Assembly (NCBI GenBank): GCA_019316985.1
Contig: CP079215.1
Span: 3,720,001 to 3,784,000 of the forward strand
DNA from: Paraniabella defluvii
GTDB lineage: Bacteria; Bacteroidota; Bacteroidia; Chitinophagales; Chitinophagaceae
DNA length: 64,000 nucleotides
Direction of reading: 5' to 3'
The translations under genes and the position numbers were made by a program. The notes below the pieces were generated by a model, which was not told the DNA's origin, ran no database searches, and saw only the letters and a list, made by a program, of their open reading frames with translations. Shown here one piece after another: positions 30,150 to 39,618 of this stretch (position 1 is the first letter of the stretch; every line of letters begins with the position of its first letter).

Positions 30150-31608
30150 TTACATTTTTCTGCCTTTAGATTTTGCAGACTTATTATCCTGTTGCTCCTG
30201 CTGCTTTTCATTTTTCGGTCTTTGCTGCCCGGACTTTAAAGGCTCTTGGACGTTCTTGGTTGCTTCGTTGGTTTTGCCCTCCGAATTAACGGCAGTCTGC
30301 GTTTTATGGGTTTCGGCAGGCTCTACCCGTGCTTTATACTGACCGGGGAATTCAAAGTTGGTCTTTCCGGTATCTTTGTCGAAAGTGATATAACCTTTAT
30401 ACGGTTGGTCTTTTTTGTCTTTCAGTTCAACGTATATGGTTTGTCCGGCTTTAAACTTGTTGTACTGCTCATCATCCAGTTCTTTACCCTGAAAGTTCTT
30501 GGAGCTTCCTGCGGTTGGCTTTGCTGATTGCTTTGTTGGGTGTTCTGTTGGTTCGTTTGCGCTTGCTGATTGTTGTTGCCCCTGTCAAACAGGAACTCAA
30601 CATATCGTTTGTCCGCATTGAATTGTACGGTTGCCGAAAACTCCGTTCCTTTCGAGGAAATCATACCCTCTAAATAGAGTGGTTTGCCCTCCATTAGCGT
30701 TTGCTTTTGTTCCTCATTCAGCTTTACACCCTTTATTTCATCGGGAATTTTTATAAACTCCGTGCGCAGTGCAATCACATCATTGGTCAGCCTGTCAATA
30801 CTGATAATAGACGGCATCAGTTCGCCCGTTTTGGAATTTACCAAATTAACGACACGCCCCATATTGCCCGTTTCGAGCAGGTTTTTCTTGTCTTCGTCCG
30901 TAAACTTATGACCGAAAAACTCAAAGTGTAGGTTAGGTTCTCTTTTGATACCGTGTATTGCCACGATAACATTGCCGTCTTCCGCTTGCTGTAAAGACAG
31001 GCGGGCATCTGTGCGGAGGATAGAACCACCGAGGTTAATACCTATCGGTAAAAGTTCATTGGTTTTGTAACCTCGTAACAAAGGGTCGAGCAGGTTTCTT
31101 TTTCAAGATATTCTTTGCTTAATCCGAGGTTTTTCATTGTGTCCCAATCAATCTGCTCCGGCTTGTAGCGGTATTCGCTTGTTTCCGTTGTTGTTTGTGC
31201 TGTTGCCATATTATTTTGATTTTCTTGTTTTTTATCCGGTTGGGGTTCTGCTTTCACTTCGTGTTCTTTCAGCACTTTTTCGCCCTGTGGAGTGGGCTTA
31301 TCTACGTGCTTTTGCAGTTCCTCCGCTTTTTCAGCAGCAATCGGGGCAGGCACTTTGAAGAAAGTAAAGTTTGTCGGGTTCTTTAACTGGCTGAAAAAAT
31401 TGGAAAAGAAGTTGGAAAAGAAATCGCCGCTTTTGTCCACACGCATAAACTGGTTTTGGTTCTTCTTGGTAGGGTCAACGGTTTCCATTTTCCCGTTTTC
31501 GTCTATACTCTTTACTGCCTGGATTTTCATTTTCTCCTTATCCAGTACGAGTAAGATGTCCGAAAGCTGTTCGGGCATTTCCTGCTTATTGGTTGTTTCT
31601 TCACTCAT
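30150..31608 (-). CDS. DUF4099/DUF3945 domain protein, frameshifted
   Basis: The protein begins MSEETTNKQEMPEQLSDIL, has a low-complexity linker, then the DUF4099-like DWDTMKNLGLSKEYLEKE and the repeated DUF3945 units (FFGHKFTDEDKKNLLETGNMGR; GVKLNEEQKQTLMEGKPLYL; after a break, GKELDDEQYNKFKAGQTIYV). It ends in a charged, Gln-rich tail, SKGRKM. Breaks lie near 31100 and 30500. Length is about 486 residues. The family is found only in Bacteroidota conjugative elements between the topoisomerase and the Xis-like genes. Its function is unknown. Confidence 0.85.
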
Positions 31609-31691
31609 AATATGAAATTTTAAAATTCACGGTCGAATGTAAAGGAAGCCTTCACTGATTTGCTTTAAGTGGCACTCAAAGGCAGCATTTG

Positions 31692-32000
31692 TCACTTATT
31701 GGCATCCAGTTTAGGCAAAGGCGGATTAAAACTTTCCCTGATGAACTGATGCACATCGGACAGTTTGTAATATAGTTTTCCGCTAATGGTATAATATGGC
31801 AGCTTGCCTATGGAGCGATACCGTTGCAGGGAACGGTTACTGATTTTCAGCATTTGCAATAAGTCCTGATTATCCAGTAATTCTTCGCCATCTATGCTGT
31901 TGCGCTTCTTTTGTAAATCGTCTATGTGGTTGCCGAGAATGTCCAGCCTGTCCATTATGCGTTCCATCCACGCCACAAATTCCATTTTGTCGATATTCAT
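31692..32000 (-). CDS. Small HTH protein, Xis-like (second)
   Basis: These are 102 intact residues with a MerR/excisionase-type helix-turn-helix: LLDNQDLLQMLKISNRSLQRYRSIGKLPYYTISGKLYYKLSDVHQFI. The size and place match Xis2d-type proteins of CTnDOT-like elements, which help assemble the excision complex. It is 12 bases downstream of its paralogue. Confidence 0.82.
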   Translation of the reverse strand: MNIDKMEFVAWMERIMDRLDILGNHIDDLQKKRNSIDGEELLDNQDLLQMLKISNRSLQRYRSIGKLPYYTISGKLYYKLSDVHQFIRESFNPPLPKLDANK

Positions 32001-32012
32001 ACGGGTACGCTT

Positions 32013-32366
32013 TTAATGATTACCTGATTTCAGTTTTCTGCCTTTCTCGATATAGCTTTTGCCTTTCGCCATAAGCTGCTCTACATATTCATCGGTGGTC
32101 TGCACAGCGTTTGCATTGAGCATATTTTTGATAGCACCAATGGTATAGTAATACTGCCCGTACATTTTTGAAAAGGCTATCTGCCCATTGGTACGCATAC
32201 GCCACAATGTTTTTTCGCTGATGTGGAGATACTGGCAGACTTCGTGGTTGTTGAGCCACAAGCTATCGTAGCTTGTATCTTCCAGTTTGAGGATATATTC
32301 GCTAATGGCTTTCAACCGTTCGTTGAGGTGCTTCCATACTTCTTCGTCAACTGTTATAATGTTCAT
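32013..32366 (-). CDS. Small HTH protein, Xis-like (first)
   Basis: These are 117 intact residues with an excisionase-type helix-turn-helix: LWLNNHEVCQYLHISEKTLWRMRTNGQIAFSKMYGQYYYTIGAIKNML. It is first in the minus-strand run of two Xis-like genes, DUF3945 and topB. This order equals xis2c-xis2d-orf3-exc of CTnDOT, so an excision role is inferred. Confidence 0.82.
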   Translation of the reverse strand: MNIITVDEEVWKHLNERLKAISEYILKLEDTSYDSLWLNNHEVCQYLHISEKTLWRMRTNGQIAFSKMYGQYYYTIGAIKNMLNANAVQTTDEYVEQLMAKGKSYIEKGRKLKSGNH

Positions 32367-32423
32367 AGCACTGTTGTTTAATATTTACAGGACAAAATTC
32401 AGAAGTGTGGCAGTGTTTGTCCG

Positions 32424-32441
32424 CCAATGCGTACCCATTGG
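32424..32441. promoter_or_regulatory. Dyad upstream of the Xis-like operon
   Basis: CCAATG-N6-CATTGG is a perfect 18-bp dyad, 58 bases upstream of the first Xis-like start (32366). A second perfect palindrome TGCCAATTGGCA sits at 32539-32550. Both share CCAATTGG-like half sites, so one regulator, possibly RteC from next door, could bind both. Confidence 0.4.
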
Positions 32442-32472
32442 TTTGGCACTTTTTCAAATTTTTTACAATGAG

Positions 32473-32497
32473 AAAACCCTTGTTTAATAAGGGTTTT
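32473..32497. terminator. Hairpin, bidirectional terminator
   Basis: AAAACCCTT (32473-32481) and AAGGGTTTT (32489-32497) form a perfect 9-bp stem with a 7-base loop and A/T flanks. It lies between the second RteC gene and the Xis-like genes. With the next hairpin it would insulate the two transcripts. Confidence 0.6.
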
Positions 32498-32565
32498 AGC
32501 GTGTTTTGGTTATTCTATGGTATCCTTTTACCAACATTTGCCAATTGGCATATATGGGCAAAGAA

Positions 32566-32592
32566 AAAGCAGTACATTTTGTGTACTGCTTT
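32566..32592 (-). terminator. Terminator of the second RteC gene
   Basis: A perfect 11-bp stem, AAAGCAGTACA with TGTACTGCTTT and a 5-base loop, lies 21 bases after the minus-strand RteC stop. It is followed on that strand by a T run. Confidence 0.75.
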
Positions 32593-32613
32593 CAAACATC
32601 TGTATTGATATTG

Positions 32614-33458
32614 CTAAAGGTCTTTATCCATATACTCTTCGAGGGAAATTTTGAGTTGGTCTAAAAACACTGTCCGGGAGCCTGCCCTTGTTTTCATTCG
32701 GTGGAAAGAATGATGTATATCGTTCAGGGGCGTTCGGAAGAGGATTTGGAAAATCAATGCTAATTTTCTGATGCCTATTTTTCCGTATGCAATAGATTTT
32801 GAAGCATACAGGGCATAAATCAATTCTATCAGTGCATTTTGCGAGTTAGTCCACGAAATGTCTTTGTTTCCATCCCCATTTATTGAAATGGCATCAGGAT
32901 TTTTTTCGGGGTTTATTTTGGTAAGCAAAAAAGTATAAAGTATTCATTTGCTATAATATGGGCAACTTTGTTATCGTAATAAGTAGAGAAGCTAAGGTCA
33001 ATTTCAAATACATTACTTTTTAAACCATCGTGGTAATTAATTTTTCCGAGCCTGAAATAATTATGGTCACGGTCTGTTCTTCCTGCACGGTAATACCTGT
33101 AAAAATCTTCATTAGATATGCTTTCCTTGTATTCGGATTTCAGCATTTTCAGTTGGTTTTCAAAATAACTTTGGTGTATTCTTCCGGCACTTACGGGGCA
33201 GGTCGTTTCGATACGGAATACTTTATTATAATAAATAAGTTTCCCTAAAATCTGCGGTTTGATGTTCTTGAAAAAATTGATTTCCTGCTGTTCGTCCTTA
33301 AATCCGGTCTGTAAGACTTTCATCTTTATAGTAAACAGCATTTCATTTAGGAATAAGGTCATTTGGTAAGCCTCATCCGCAGTTTGCATCATTTGAGAAG
33401 ACAGCTTGTCTTCCTGACGCTGAATTTCCGATAATATTTTGTTCAACACGATTTCCAT
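32614..33458 (-). CDS. RteC domain protein (second copy), frameshifted
   Basis: The N-terminal part shows INFFKNIKPQILGKLIYYNKVF, EDFYRYYRAGRTDRDHNYF and FEIDLSFSTYYDNKVAHIIANE. After a break near 32935 the C-terminal part shows ISWTNSQNALIELIYALYASK. These are the same landmarks as the RteC at 13494 but with clear divergence, so this is a paralogue and not a recent duplicate. About 282 residues when repaired. It is the outermost element gene on this side. Confidence 0.83.
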
Positions 33459-33654
33459 AGCTTAGATTTTTAGAGATTAACACCATACGTTTCGGATTTA
33501 CATTTTTGTTTATTTGTCAAAACTTGAAAATAATATCGGAACCAATATCACAGATTGCCCCAACTTGGGAAAGATTTTTTATTGGGAGCTTCAAAAATTG
33601 AAATGAGAAAGACGAAAAAAAGGGTAAAGTTCGAGTGTACTTTACTTTTTTTTT

Positions 33655-33662
33655 TATCTTTG
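33655..33662 (+). promoter_or_regulatory. -7 promoter box in the boundary region
   Basis: TATCTTTG matches the Bacteroidota TAnnTTTG box. TTATCTTTGC also matches nine of ten positions of the GTAnnTTTGC core I recall for CTnDOT target sites, so the same bases could mark the element end. Confidence 0.45.
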
Positions 33663-33811
33663 CAGTAATGATTTACAAGGTAATCAAATGAAAGCGAGTG
33701 CAGTAAGCACCATTACTAAATCGTTACCGATAGCACTTTCGGTTCTTGTAAACTACTCTTTATTAGCCACTTTGGGCTATATTAATCTTTTTGTTAAAAA
33801 CAGGTGTATCA

Positions 33812-33844
33812 TTGAGGCAGGCCAAAACCTGCCTCAACTTTTTT
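33812..33844 (+). terminator. Strong Rho-independent terminator before the aldo/keto reductase
   Basis: TTGAGGCAGG (33812-33821) pairs perfectly with CCTGCCTCAA (33828-33837) around CCAAAA, followed by CTTTTTT. It ends a transcript from the 33655 promoter, or acts as an attenuator for the gene starting at 33891. Confidence 0.85.
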
Positions 33845-33890
33845 ATATCCTAATTGTTCTTTACAACATATATCCTATAAAAATAAAGTA

Positions 33891-34835
33891 ATGAACAAAG
33901 TAAAAATTTCGAATACAGATCTGGAGATCGCTCCTCTGAATTTTGGTGGTAATGTATTTGGCTGGACTTTAAATGAAGAGCAATCTTTTGGTATATTAGA
34001 TGCTTTTGTTGATAAGGGCTATAATTTTATAGACACGGCGGATACTTATGCCTGGTGGGTAAACGGTACCGGTGGCCAGTCTGAAACCATCATTGGTAAC
34101 TGGATAAAAGCCCGCAACAACCGTGATAAAATTGTGCTGGCTACTAAAGTGGGTTCTGAAACCAAGGAGCATGGCTATGATATCAGCAAAGCGCATATAT
34201 TAAAGTCGGTGGACGAATCCCTGAAACGTTTGCAAACCGATCATATCGACTTGTATTATACCCATTTCGACGATCATAAAACCCCGGTAGAAGAAACCTT
34301 ATCAGCTTATGACGAAATCATCAAAGCCGGGAAAGTGCGGTATATAGCGGCATCCAATCTTTCTCCTGAAAGACTGGTGGCTTCGTTCGAGGCTGCGGAG
34401 AAAAATAACCTGCCACGCTATGTAGCCCTGCAGCCCCACTATAATTTGGTTGAAAGAGAAAAGTATGAGCAACAGTATGCTGCTTTGGTACAGCAATATA
34501 ACTTGTCCGTTTTTCCCTACTGGTCTCTAGCAGCTGGCTTCTTAACCGGTAAGTATCGTAGCGAAGCCGATTTCAATAAAAGTGCGCGTGGCGCCGGTGC
34601 TGCAAAATACCTGAATGAAAAAGGTCTGGCTGTATTAGGTGCTTTAGATCGAGTGGCTGCAGCTCATGATACTACACCTGCAACGGTTGCCTTGGCATGG
34701 TTACTGGCGCAGCCGAATATTGACGCTCCTGTTGTAAGTGCCACCAGCAATCATCAGCTGGAAGCTTTATTTTCGGCCCCTGAATTAACACTTTCCGGAG
34801 AAGACCTGGATACATTGGATAAAGCAAGTAAATAA
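33891..34835 (+). CDS. Aldo/keto reductase
   Basis: This is an intact 314-residue TIM-barrel oxidoreductase with the AKR tetrad visible: D48 and Y53 (FIDTADTYAW), K86 (ATKVG) and H125 (YTHFDDH). The C-terminal NADP-binding region VVSATSNHQLEAL follows. It reduces aldehydes or ketones with NADPH, as in the YajO/YdjG-like branch; the substrate is not known. It is preceded by a terminator and a short leader frame that ends in TAATG across its start, and followed by its own terminator. Confidence 0.92.
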   Translation: MNKVKISNTDLEIAPLNFGGNVFGWTLNEEQSFGILDAFVDKGYNFIDTADTYAWWVNGTGGQSETIIGNWIKARNNRDKIVLATKVGSETKEHGYDISKAHILKSVDESLKRLQTDHIDLYYTHFDDHKTPVEETLSAYDEIIKAGKVRYIAASNLSPERLVASFEAAEKNNLPRYVALQPHYNLVEREKYEQQYAALVQQYNLSVFPYWSLAAGFLTGKYRSEADFNKSARGAGAAKYLNEKGLAVLGALDRVAAAHDTTPATVALAWLLAQPNIDAPVVSATSNHQLEALFSAPELTLSGEDLDTLDKASK

Positions 34836-34860
34836 TCTGACAGAAAAAGTTTTGAATAGA

Positions 34861-34882
34861 GCCTGGTCCGCCAGGCTTTTTT
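34861..34882 (+). terminator. Terminator of the aldo/keto reductase
   Basis: GCCTGG-TCCG-CCAGGC is followed by six T, 26 bases after the stop codon. Confidence 0.88.
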
Positions 34883-35017
34883 CATGGCATCAGGTCTTCA
34901 CTTCAGTCATAAAAAAGATTTCAGGTGGTGCTCAATAAAAAATCGGGCCTCCTGTTTGCAGTAATCAACTAAATACCTATTTTTAATTGTATAATTAACA
35001 ATTAAAAATGAATTGCC

Positions 35018-36561
35018 ATGAAGAAAATGACACTGGCCCTGCTTACAGCAGTTTTGGGAGCCGGAGTGAATGCACAGGTTGTAACTACTACATTGAATAC
35101 CGGAGAAGCTAAAACAACCATTAGTAAACATATATACGGGCATTTTGCCGAGCATCTGGGCCGGTGTATCTATGATGGTTTTTGGGTGAACGAGAACCTG
35201 GACGTGAAAAAGCAGGGGCGCATCCGGTTGGATGTAGTAGAAGCGCTGAAGAAAATAAAGATACCCAACCTGCGCTGGCCCGGCGGATGTTTTGCTGACG
35301 AGTATCATTGGAGAGATGGTATAGGTAAGCCAGCCGATCGCCCTAAAATGGTAAACACTAACTGGGGCGGAGTTTCTGAAGATAATAGTTTCGGTACCCA
35401 CGAGTTCCTGGAATTGTGTGGTTTGTTGAATACTGAGCCTTATGTAGCGGGCAATGTGGGCAGCGGTACCGTGGAAGAAATGGCTAAATGGGTGGAATAT
35501 TTAAATTCTCCCGCACAAAGCACGATGACAGAACTCAGGAAGCAGAATGGCCGCGAACAGCCCTGGAAAGTGACTTACTGGGGCGTTGGTAACGAGAGCT
35601 GGGGCTGTGGGGAAATATGACGCCTGAGTACTATGCCGACCTGTATAAAAGGTATGCTACTTATGCCCGTAATTACCCGGGCGCACCTTTAAAAAAGATT
35701 GCAAGCGGTGCTAATTCCGACGACTACAGGTGGACCGAAGTATTGATGAAGAATATCCCGCGCAACCAGATGTGGGGTGTGACATTGCATTATTATACAT
35801 TGCCAACAGGCAACTGGAGCGGCAGTAAGGGATCTGCAACAGCATTTAATGAGCAGGAATATTTTAAAACCATGAAAAACTGTCTGCATATGGAAGAGCT
35901 GGTGCAGAAGCATTCGGCGATCATGGATAAATACGACAAAGAAAGCGCGTGTAGCACTGGTTGTAGATGAGTGGGGAATCTGGACGGATGTTGAGCCAGG
36001 CACCAATCCGGGCTTCCTGTACCAGCAAAACAGTTTAAGGGATGCATTAATTGCCGGAACAACACTCAATATATTCAACAACCATGCAGACCGCGTGAAG
36101 ATGGCTAACCTGGCCCAAACAGTGAATGTGCTGCAATCTATTGTATTGACAAAGGAAAGGAAATGTTGCTAACGCCTACTTACCATGTGTTCGACCTGTT
36201 TATGGGGCATATGGATGCGAAGCTGATTCCCATGAGCTTTACTACGCCTGACTATACCAGCGGGAACGACAGGATTCCTGCAGTAAACGCCTCGGCTTCA
36301 CTCGACTCTAATGGCAAAATGCATATTACCCTGGTAAATATCGATGCCGGAAAGGATATAACGTTAAATGTAGCTTTGAAAGGCAAAACGTATAAAAAAG
36401 TGAATGGTCGTATACTTACTTCCAAAAGCTTTACCGATATCAACACATTTGAAAACAAAAACAAGGTAGTACCCGCGGCTTTCAATGGCGCTGCAATTGA
36501 AAAAGAGGTGCTGCGTATTAAGCTTCCCCGGTTAAGCGTGGTTAGCCTTAGCTTGGAATAA
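35018..36561 (+). CDS. GH51 alpha-L-arabinofuranosidase, frameshifted
   Basis: A signal peptide (to VNAQ) is followed by the GH51 landmarks [37 protein letters not shown], the acid/base site [12 protein letters not shown] and the nucleophile region VVDEWGIW, then the C-terminal beta domain. Breaks lie near 35608, 35943 and 36155. Repaired length is about 514 residues. It releases terminal arabinofuranosyl units from arabinan, arabinoxylan or arabinogalactan, here in the periplasm. The sugar enzymes that follow suggest a plant-polysaccharide role. Confidence 0.9.
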
Positions 36562-36679
36562 AAAGCCTGCTGCAAGCTAATCAAACGTTTGAAATAATAA
36601 TTTGTTAACGGTAAAACCGGAAATAGATCGTTTATCGTTATTATTGTTGCCGCCATTTTAAATTTTATACCCAAACGTT

Positions 36680-37732
36680 ATGAACAAGAAGTTTTTTCTG
36701 TTATGCTTTATAGCAGGTATTTTCAGTTGCAAAACGGCGTCGGTACTTGCAGACTATGGCATCGATAAGGGAGATGAGTATGCATCTATAGCAGTATTAC
36801 CCGATACCCAGTATTACACGGCTTTGCGCCACGGCGGCACAATGAGCATGTTTCAGAACCAGATCGACTGGCTGATCAAAAACTATCAAAAGGAAAAAAT
36901 TGCCTATATTATTCATTTAGGTGATATAACGGATCATAATGCCCCGGTTGAGTGGGAACGCGCTAAATCGGTCATGTATCGTTTGGATGCTATCAATGTG
37001 CCTTATGGCCTGGCAGTAGGCAATCATGATCAAACACCTAACGGAACACCCTCCGCAGGTAGTGATACTACCCAATATACGCGTTACTTTGGAAAAACGC
37101 ATTTTGGTAACCGTTCCTGGTACGGGGATCTCTGGGTAATAACAATAATAGCGACACGCACTTCGACCTGTTTACCGCCAACGGCGATAAATATCTTGTA
37201 ATGTATTTCGCTTTTAATCAGCCTGATTATAAAGGTTATAATGAAGCATATGAAAAAAGATGCTTAGCTGGGCAGATAGCGTTTTAACGGCACAGGCCGA
37301 CAGAAAAGCTATCCTGGTATGCCACAGCATGTTGGGAAAGCCTAAAGGAACCACCAGTGGCGATAAACCCGGAGCTGGCGATAACAGCCTGCAGAGTAAT
37401 TTTACAAAGCAGGGTAAGGGTATTTATGAAATGGCCAAAAATCACGGTAATGTATTTTTAATGCTGGGCGGACATATTGCGGGGAAGGCTACAGGAAAGA
37501 TACCTATAATGGTAACACCATTAAAACTTACCTTTCAGATTATCAATCAAGGCAAAGTGAGCCCTACGGCGGTGCAAAAGATCGTAATGGCGGCAATGGT
37601 ACCATGCGGTTAATGCGTTTGAACAAAACAAAGCAAACCCTGAGTGTTCTTACTTTTATCCCGCAGGCAAATGGTGCTGTAATAAAAGAAACAGATGGTG
37701 ACAGCCAGTTTACAGACGCCTTATATAAATAA
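36680..37732 (+). CDS. Secreted metallophosphoesterase, frameshifted
   Basis: A lipoprotein-like signal (LLCFIAGIFSC) is followed by calcineurin-like motifs: VLPDTQYY, IIHLGDITDH, AVGNHDQ, LVCHSMLG and LMLGGHI. The early motif is DTQ in place of DxH, as in the subgroup of large secreted phosphoesterases. Breaks lie near 37130, 37255 and 37490. Repaired length is about 350 residues, ending ...FTDALYK. The substrate is unknown. It is 118 bases after the arabinofuranosidase and 24 before the SDR gene, so co-transcription is likely. Confidence 0.82.
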
Positions 37733-37756
37733 TTAATTAAAGACTAATAAAGGATT

Positions 37757-38576
37757 ATGAGCAACAACAAGTTTTCTCTCGCTGGCAAGGTAATTATTGT
37801 AACCGGTGCAACCGGTGTGCTGGGGCATTCATTTGTGAAAGACCTGGCGGGCCAGGGAGCCATTGTGGGTGTATTGGGGCGTAATGAAAAAGTTGCGGAA
37901 GAAAGAGTTGCTGAAATTGAAGCGGCCGGGGACAGGCCCTTGCTTTAATCGCAGATGTTGCGAATCTCGGGCAGCTGGAAGCTGCTTTGAAAAAGTATTG
38001 GATAAATACGGCAAGGTAGATGGTTTGGTAAATGCCGCCGGGGGCAATCAGCCGGGTGCAGTGGTACAGCCTGATGGTAAGATATTTGAACTGGATATTG
38101 AGGCCTTGAAACAGGTAATGGACCTGAACCTGTTTGGAACCTTGCTGCCTACCCAGGTGTTTGGCAAAGCGATGGCTGAAACCTCTGAGAAAGGCAGTAT
38201 CGTAAATATATCTTCTGTAGCTGCTCATGGAGCTGTGACCAGGGTTTTAGGATACAGCCTCGCTAAAACTGCTATTGAAGCATATACCAAATGGTTCGCC
38301 GTAGAAATGGCTAACCGTTATGGCGATAAACTAAGAATGAATGCGCTGGTACCCGGCTTCTTCCTGGCAGAACAGAACAGGCGTTTGTTAACCAATGAAG
38401 ACGGTACTTATACCGACAGGGGTGATAAAGTAATTCGCAGCACACCTTATAAACGCTTCGGAAATCCCGATGAGTTAACCGGCGCGCTGATCTGGTTACT
38501 AAGCGACGAGTCTACCTTTGTAAACGGAACTTCCATTAAGGTAGACGGAGGCTTTACCATTTTTAGCGGTGTGTAG
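37757..38576 (+). CDS. SDR oxidoreductase, D-mannonate/fructuronate type, frameshifted
   Basis: The NAD(P) motif TGATGVLG, NAAG, and the catalytic YSLAK are present. GNQPGAVVQPDGKIFELDIE, ANRYGDKLRMNALVPGFFLAEQNR and the C-terminal KVDGGFTIFSGV match the Bacteroidota short-chain D-mannonate oxidoreductases of hexuronate breakdown. One base loss lies near 37940-37990. About 273 residues when repaired. A perfect dyad TAGCGTA-TATT-TACGCTA covers its stop codon (38574-38591). Function is inferred from family resemblance. Confidence 0.82.
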
Positions 38577-38611
38577 CGTATATTTACGCTATAACAAAAA
38601 ATAGATCTTGT

Positions 38612-39481
38612 ATGCCGGCAATAGAAAACGATGATATAAGGGTTGAGGTGGCTATGTTGGGAGCTGAATTGCAGCGCATCACCCACAAAGTGACAGGAGT
38701 GGAGTATATGTGGGACGGGGATCCCGCTTATTGGGCCAAGCATTCGCCTATATTGTTTCCTATTGTAGGCACTCTAAAAGATAATACGTATATCTACGAG
38801 GGAAAGGAATATCATCTGTCCCGTCATGGGTTTGCAAGAGAAATGGAATTCGAGCTGTATCAGCAAAGCGGCCACATGTTAACTTTCAGGTTAAGAAGCA
38901 ACGAAGTTACTTTGGCCAAATATCCGTTTCCATTCGAATTATATGTAGAGTATTCGATTACCGGGTCTTCTCTAAATGTAAGCTATAGGGTGGTAAATAC
39001 AGGTGAAAAGCCTATGTACTTCTCTATTGGCGGTCACCCGGCATTTAAAGTACCTCTGTTCGAAGGCGATACTTATAATGACTATATTCTTGAGTTCAAT
39101 AAAGCAGAAAATGCCGGACGATGGCTTTTGGATAACGGTTTGCTCGAAACCGGTACTGTTCCATTGCTGGAAGACACCGATCGGCTGCCCTTGCGGAAAG
39201 AGTTGTTTGAAGCCGATGCTATTGTGCTGAAGCAATTAAACAGTACCAAAGTAAGGCTGGTGCAGGAGCATACACGTAGAGGCTTTGAATTTGACTTCAA
39301 CGGTTTTCCTTATCTGGGGATATGGGCGGCGAAGGATGCGGACTTTGTGTGTATTGAACCCTGGTGCGGTATAGCTGATAGTGTAGACAGTAATCAGCAG
39401 CTGGTAGAAAAGGAAGGTATTCATATGCTGAATGCCGGAGTGTTATTTGAAAGAACCTGGAGATTTACTGTTATCAATTAG
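38612..39481 (+). CDS. Aldose 1-epimerase family protein (LacX/YihR-like)
   Basis: This is an intact 289-residue galactose-mutarotase-like protein with LRITHKVTGVEYMWDGD-type start, HSPILFPIVGTL, LSRHGFAREMEF, FSIGGHPAFKVPL and FVCIEPWCGIAD. The conserved His (RHGF, GGHPAF) and Glu (IEPW) of the family are present. No signal peptide, so it interconverts sugar anomers in the cytoplasm. Position after the SDR gene suggests a sugar-catabolic set. Confidence 0.9.
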   Translation: MPAIENDDIRVEVAMLGAELQRITHKVTGVEYMWDGDPAYWAKHSPILFPIVGTLKDNTYIYEGKEYHLSRHGFAREMEFELYQQSGHMLTFRLRSNEVTLAKYPFPFELYVEYSITGSSLNVSYRVVNTGEKPMYFSIGGHPAFKVPLFEGDTYNDYILEFNKAENAGRWLLDNGLLETGTVPLLEDTDRLPLRKELFEADAIVLKQLNSTKVRLVQEHTRRGFEFDFNGFPYLGIWAAKDADFVCIEPWCGIADSVDSNQQLVEKEGIHMLNAGVLFERTWRFTVIN

Positions 39482-39618
39482 CAACGTTCTTCGATTTTAA
39501 AAATAACTTCAATAAAGGCAGGAATATTCCCTTCCGGAATGCCTAATATATTTCTAAAATTTAACATTTCAACTCTTACGTCTCGCGTTTATCAATTATC
39601 TTTCCGCCTGTTTAAATA

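Larger units (their letters stand above)
33459..33890. other. Element-chromosome boundary region without a clear gene
   Basis: No convincing gene is seen over 432 bases. It holds a dyad GTAAAGT-N8-ACTTTAC (33624-33645) followed by a run of ten T, then a -7 box TATCTTTG (33655-33662), a short open frame from 33688, and a strong terminator (33812-33844). Gene style changes across it, from mobile-element to chromosomal. No integrase gene or tRNA gene is present. Confidence 0.5.

Noticed and set aside
36163..36172. A further copy of ATGTTGCTAA (as in the ars gene ends) in the arabinofuranosidase
   Set aside because: It lies inside coding sequence in a different frame (MLLT), so it is a chance match.
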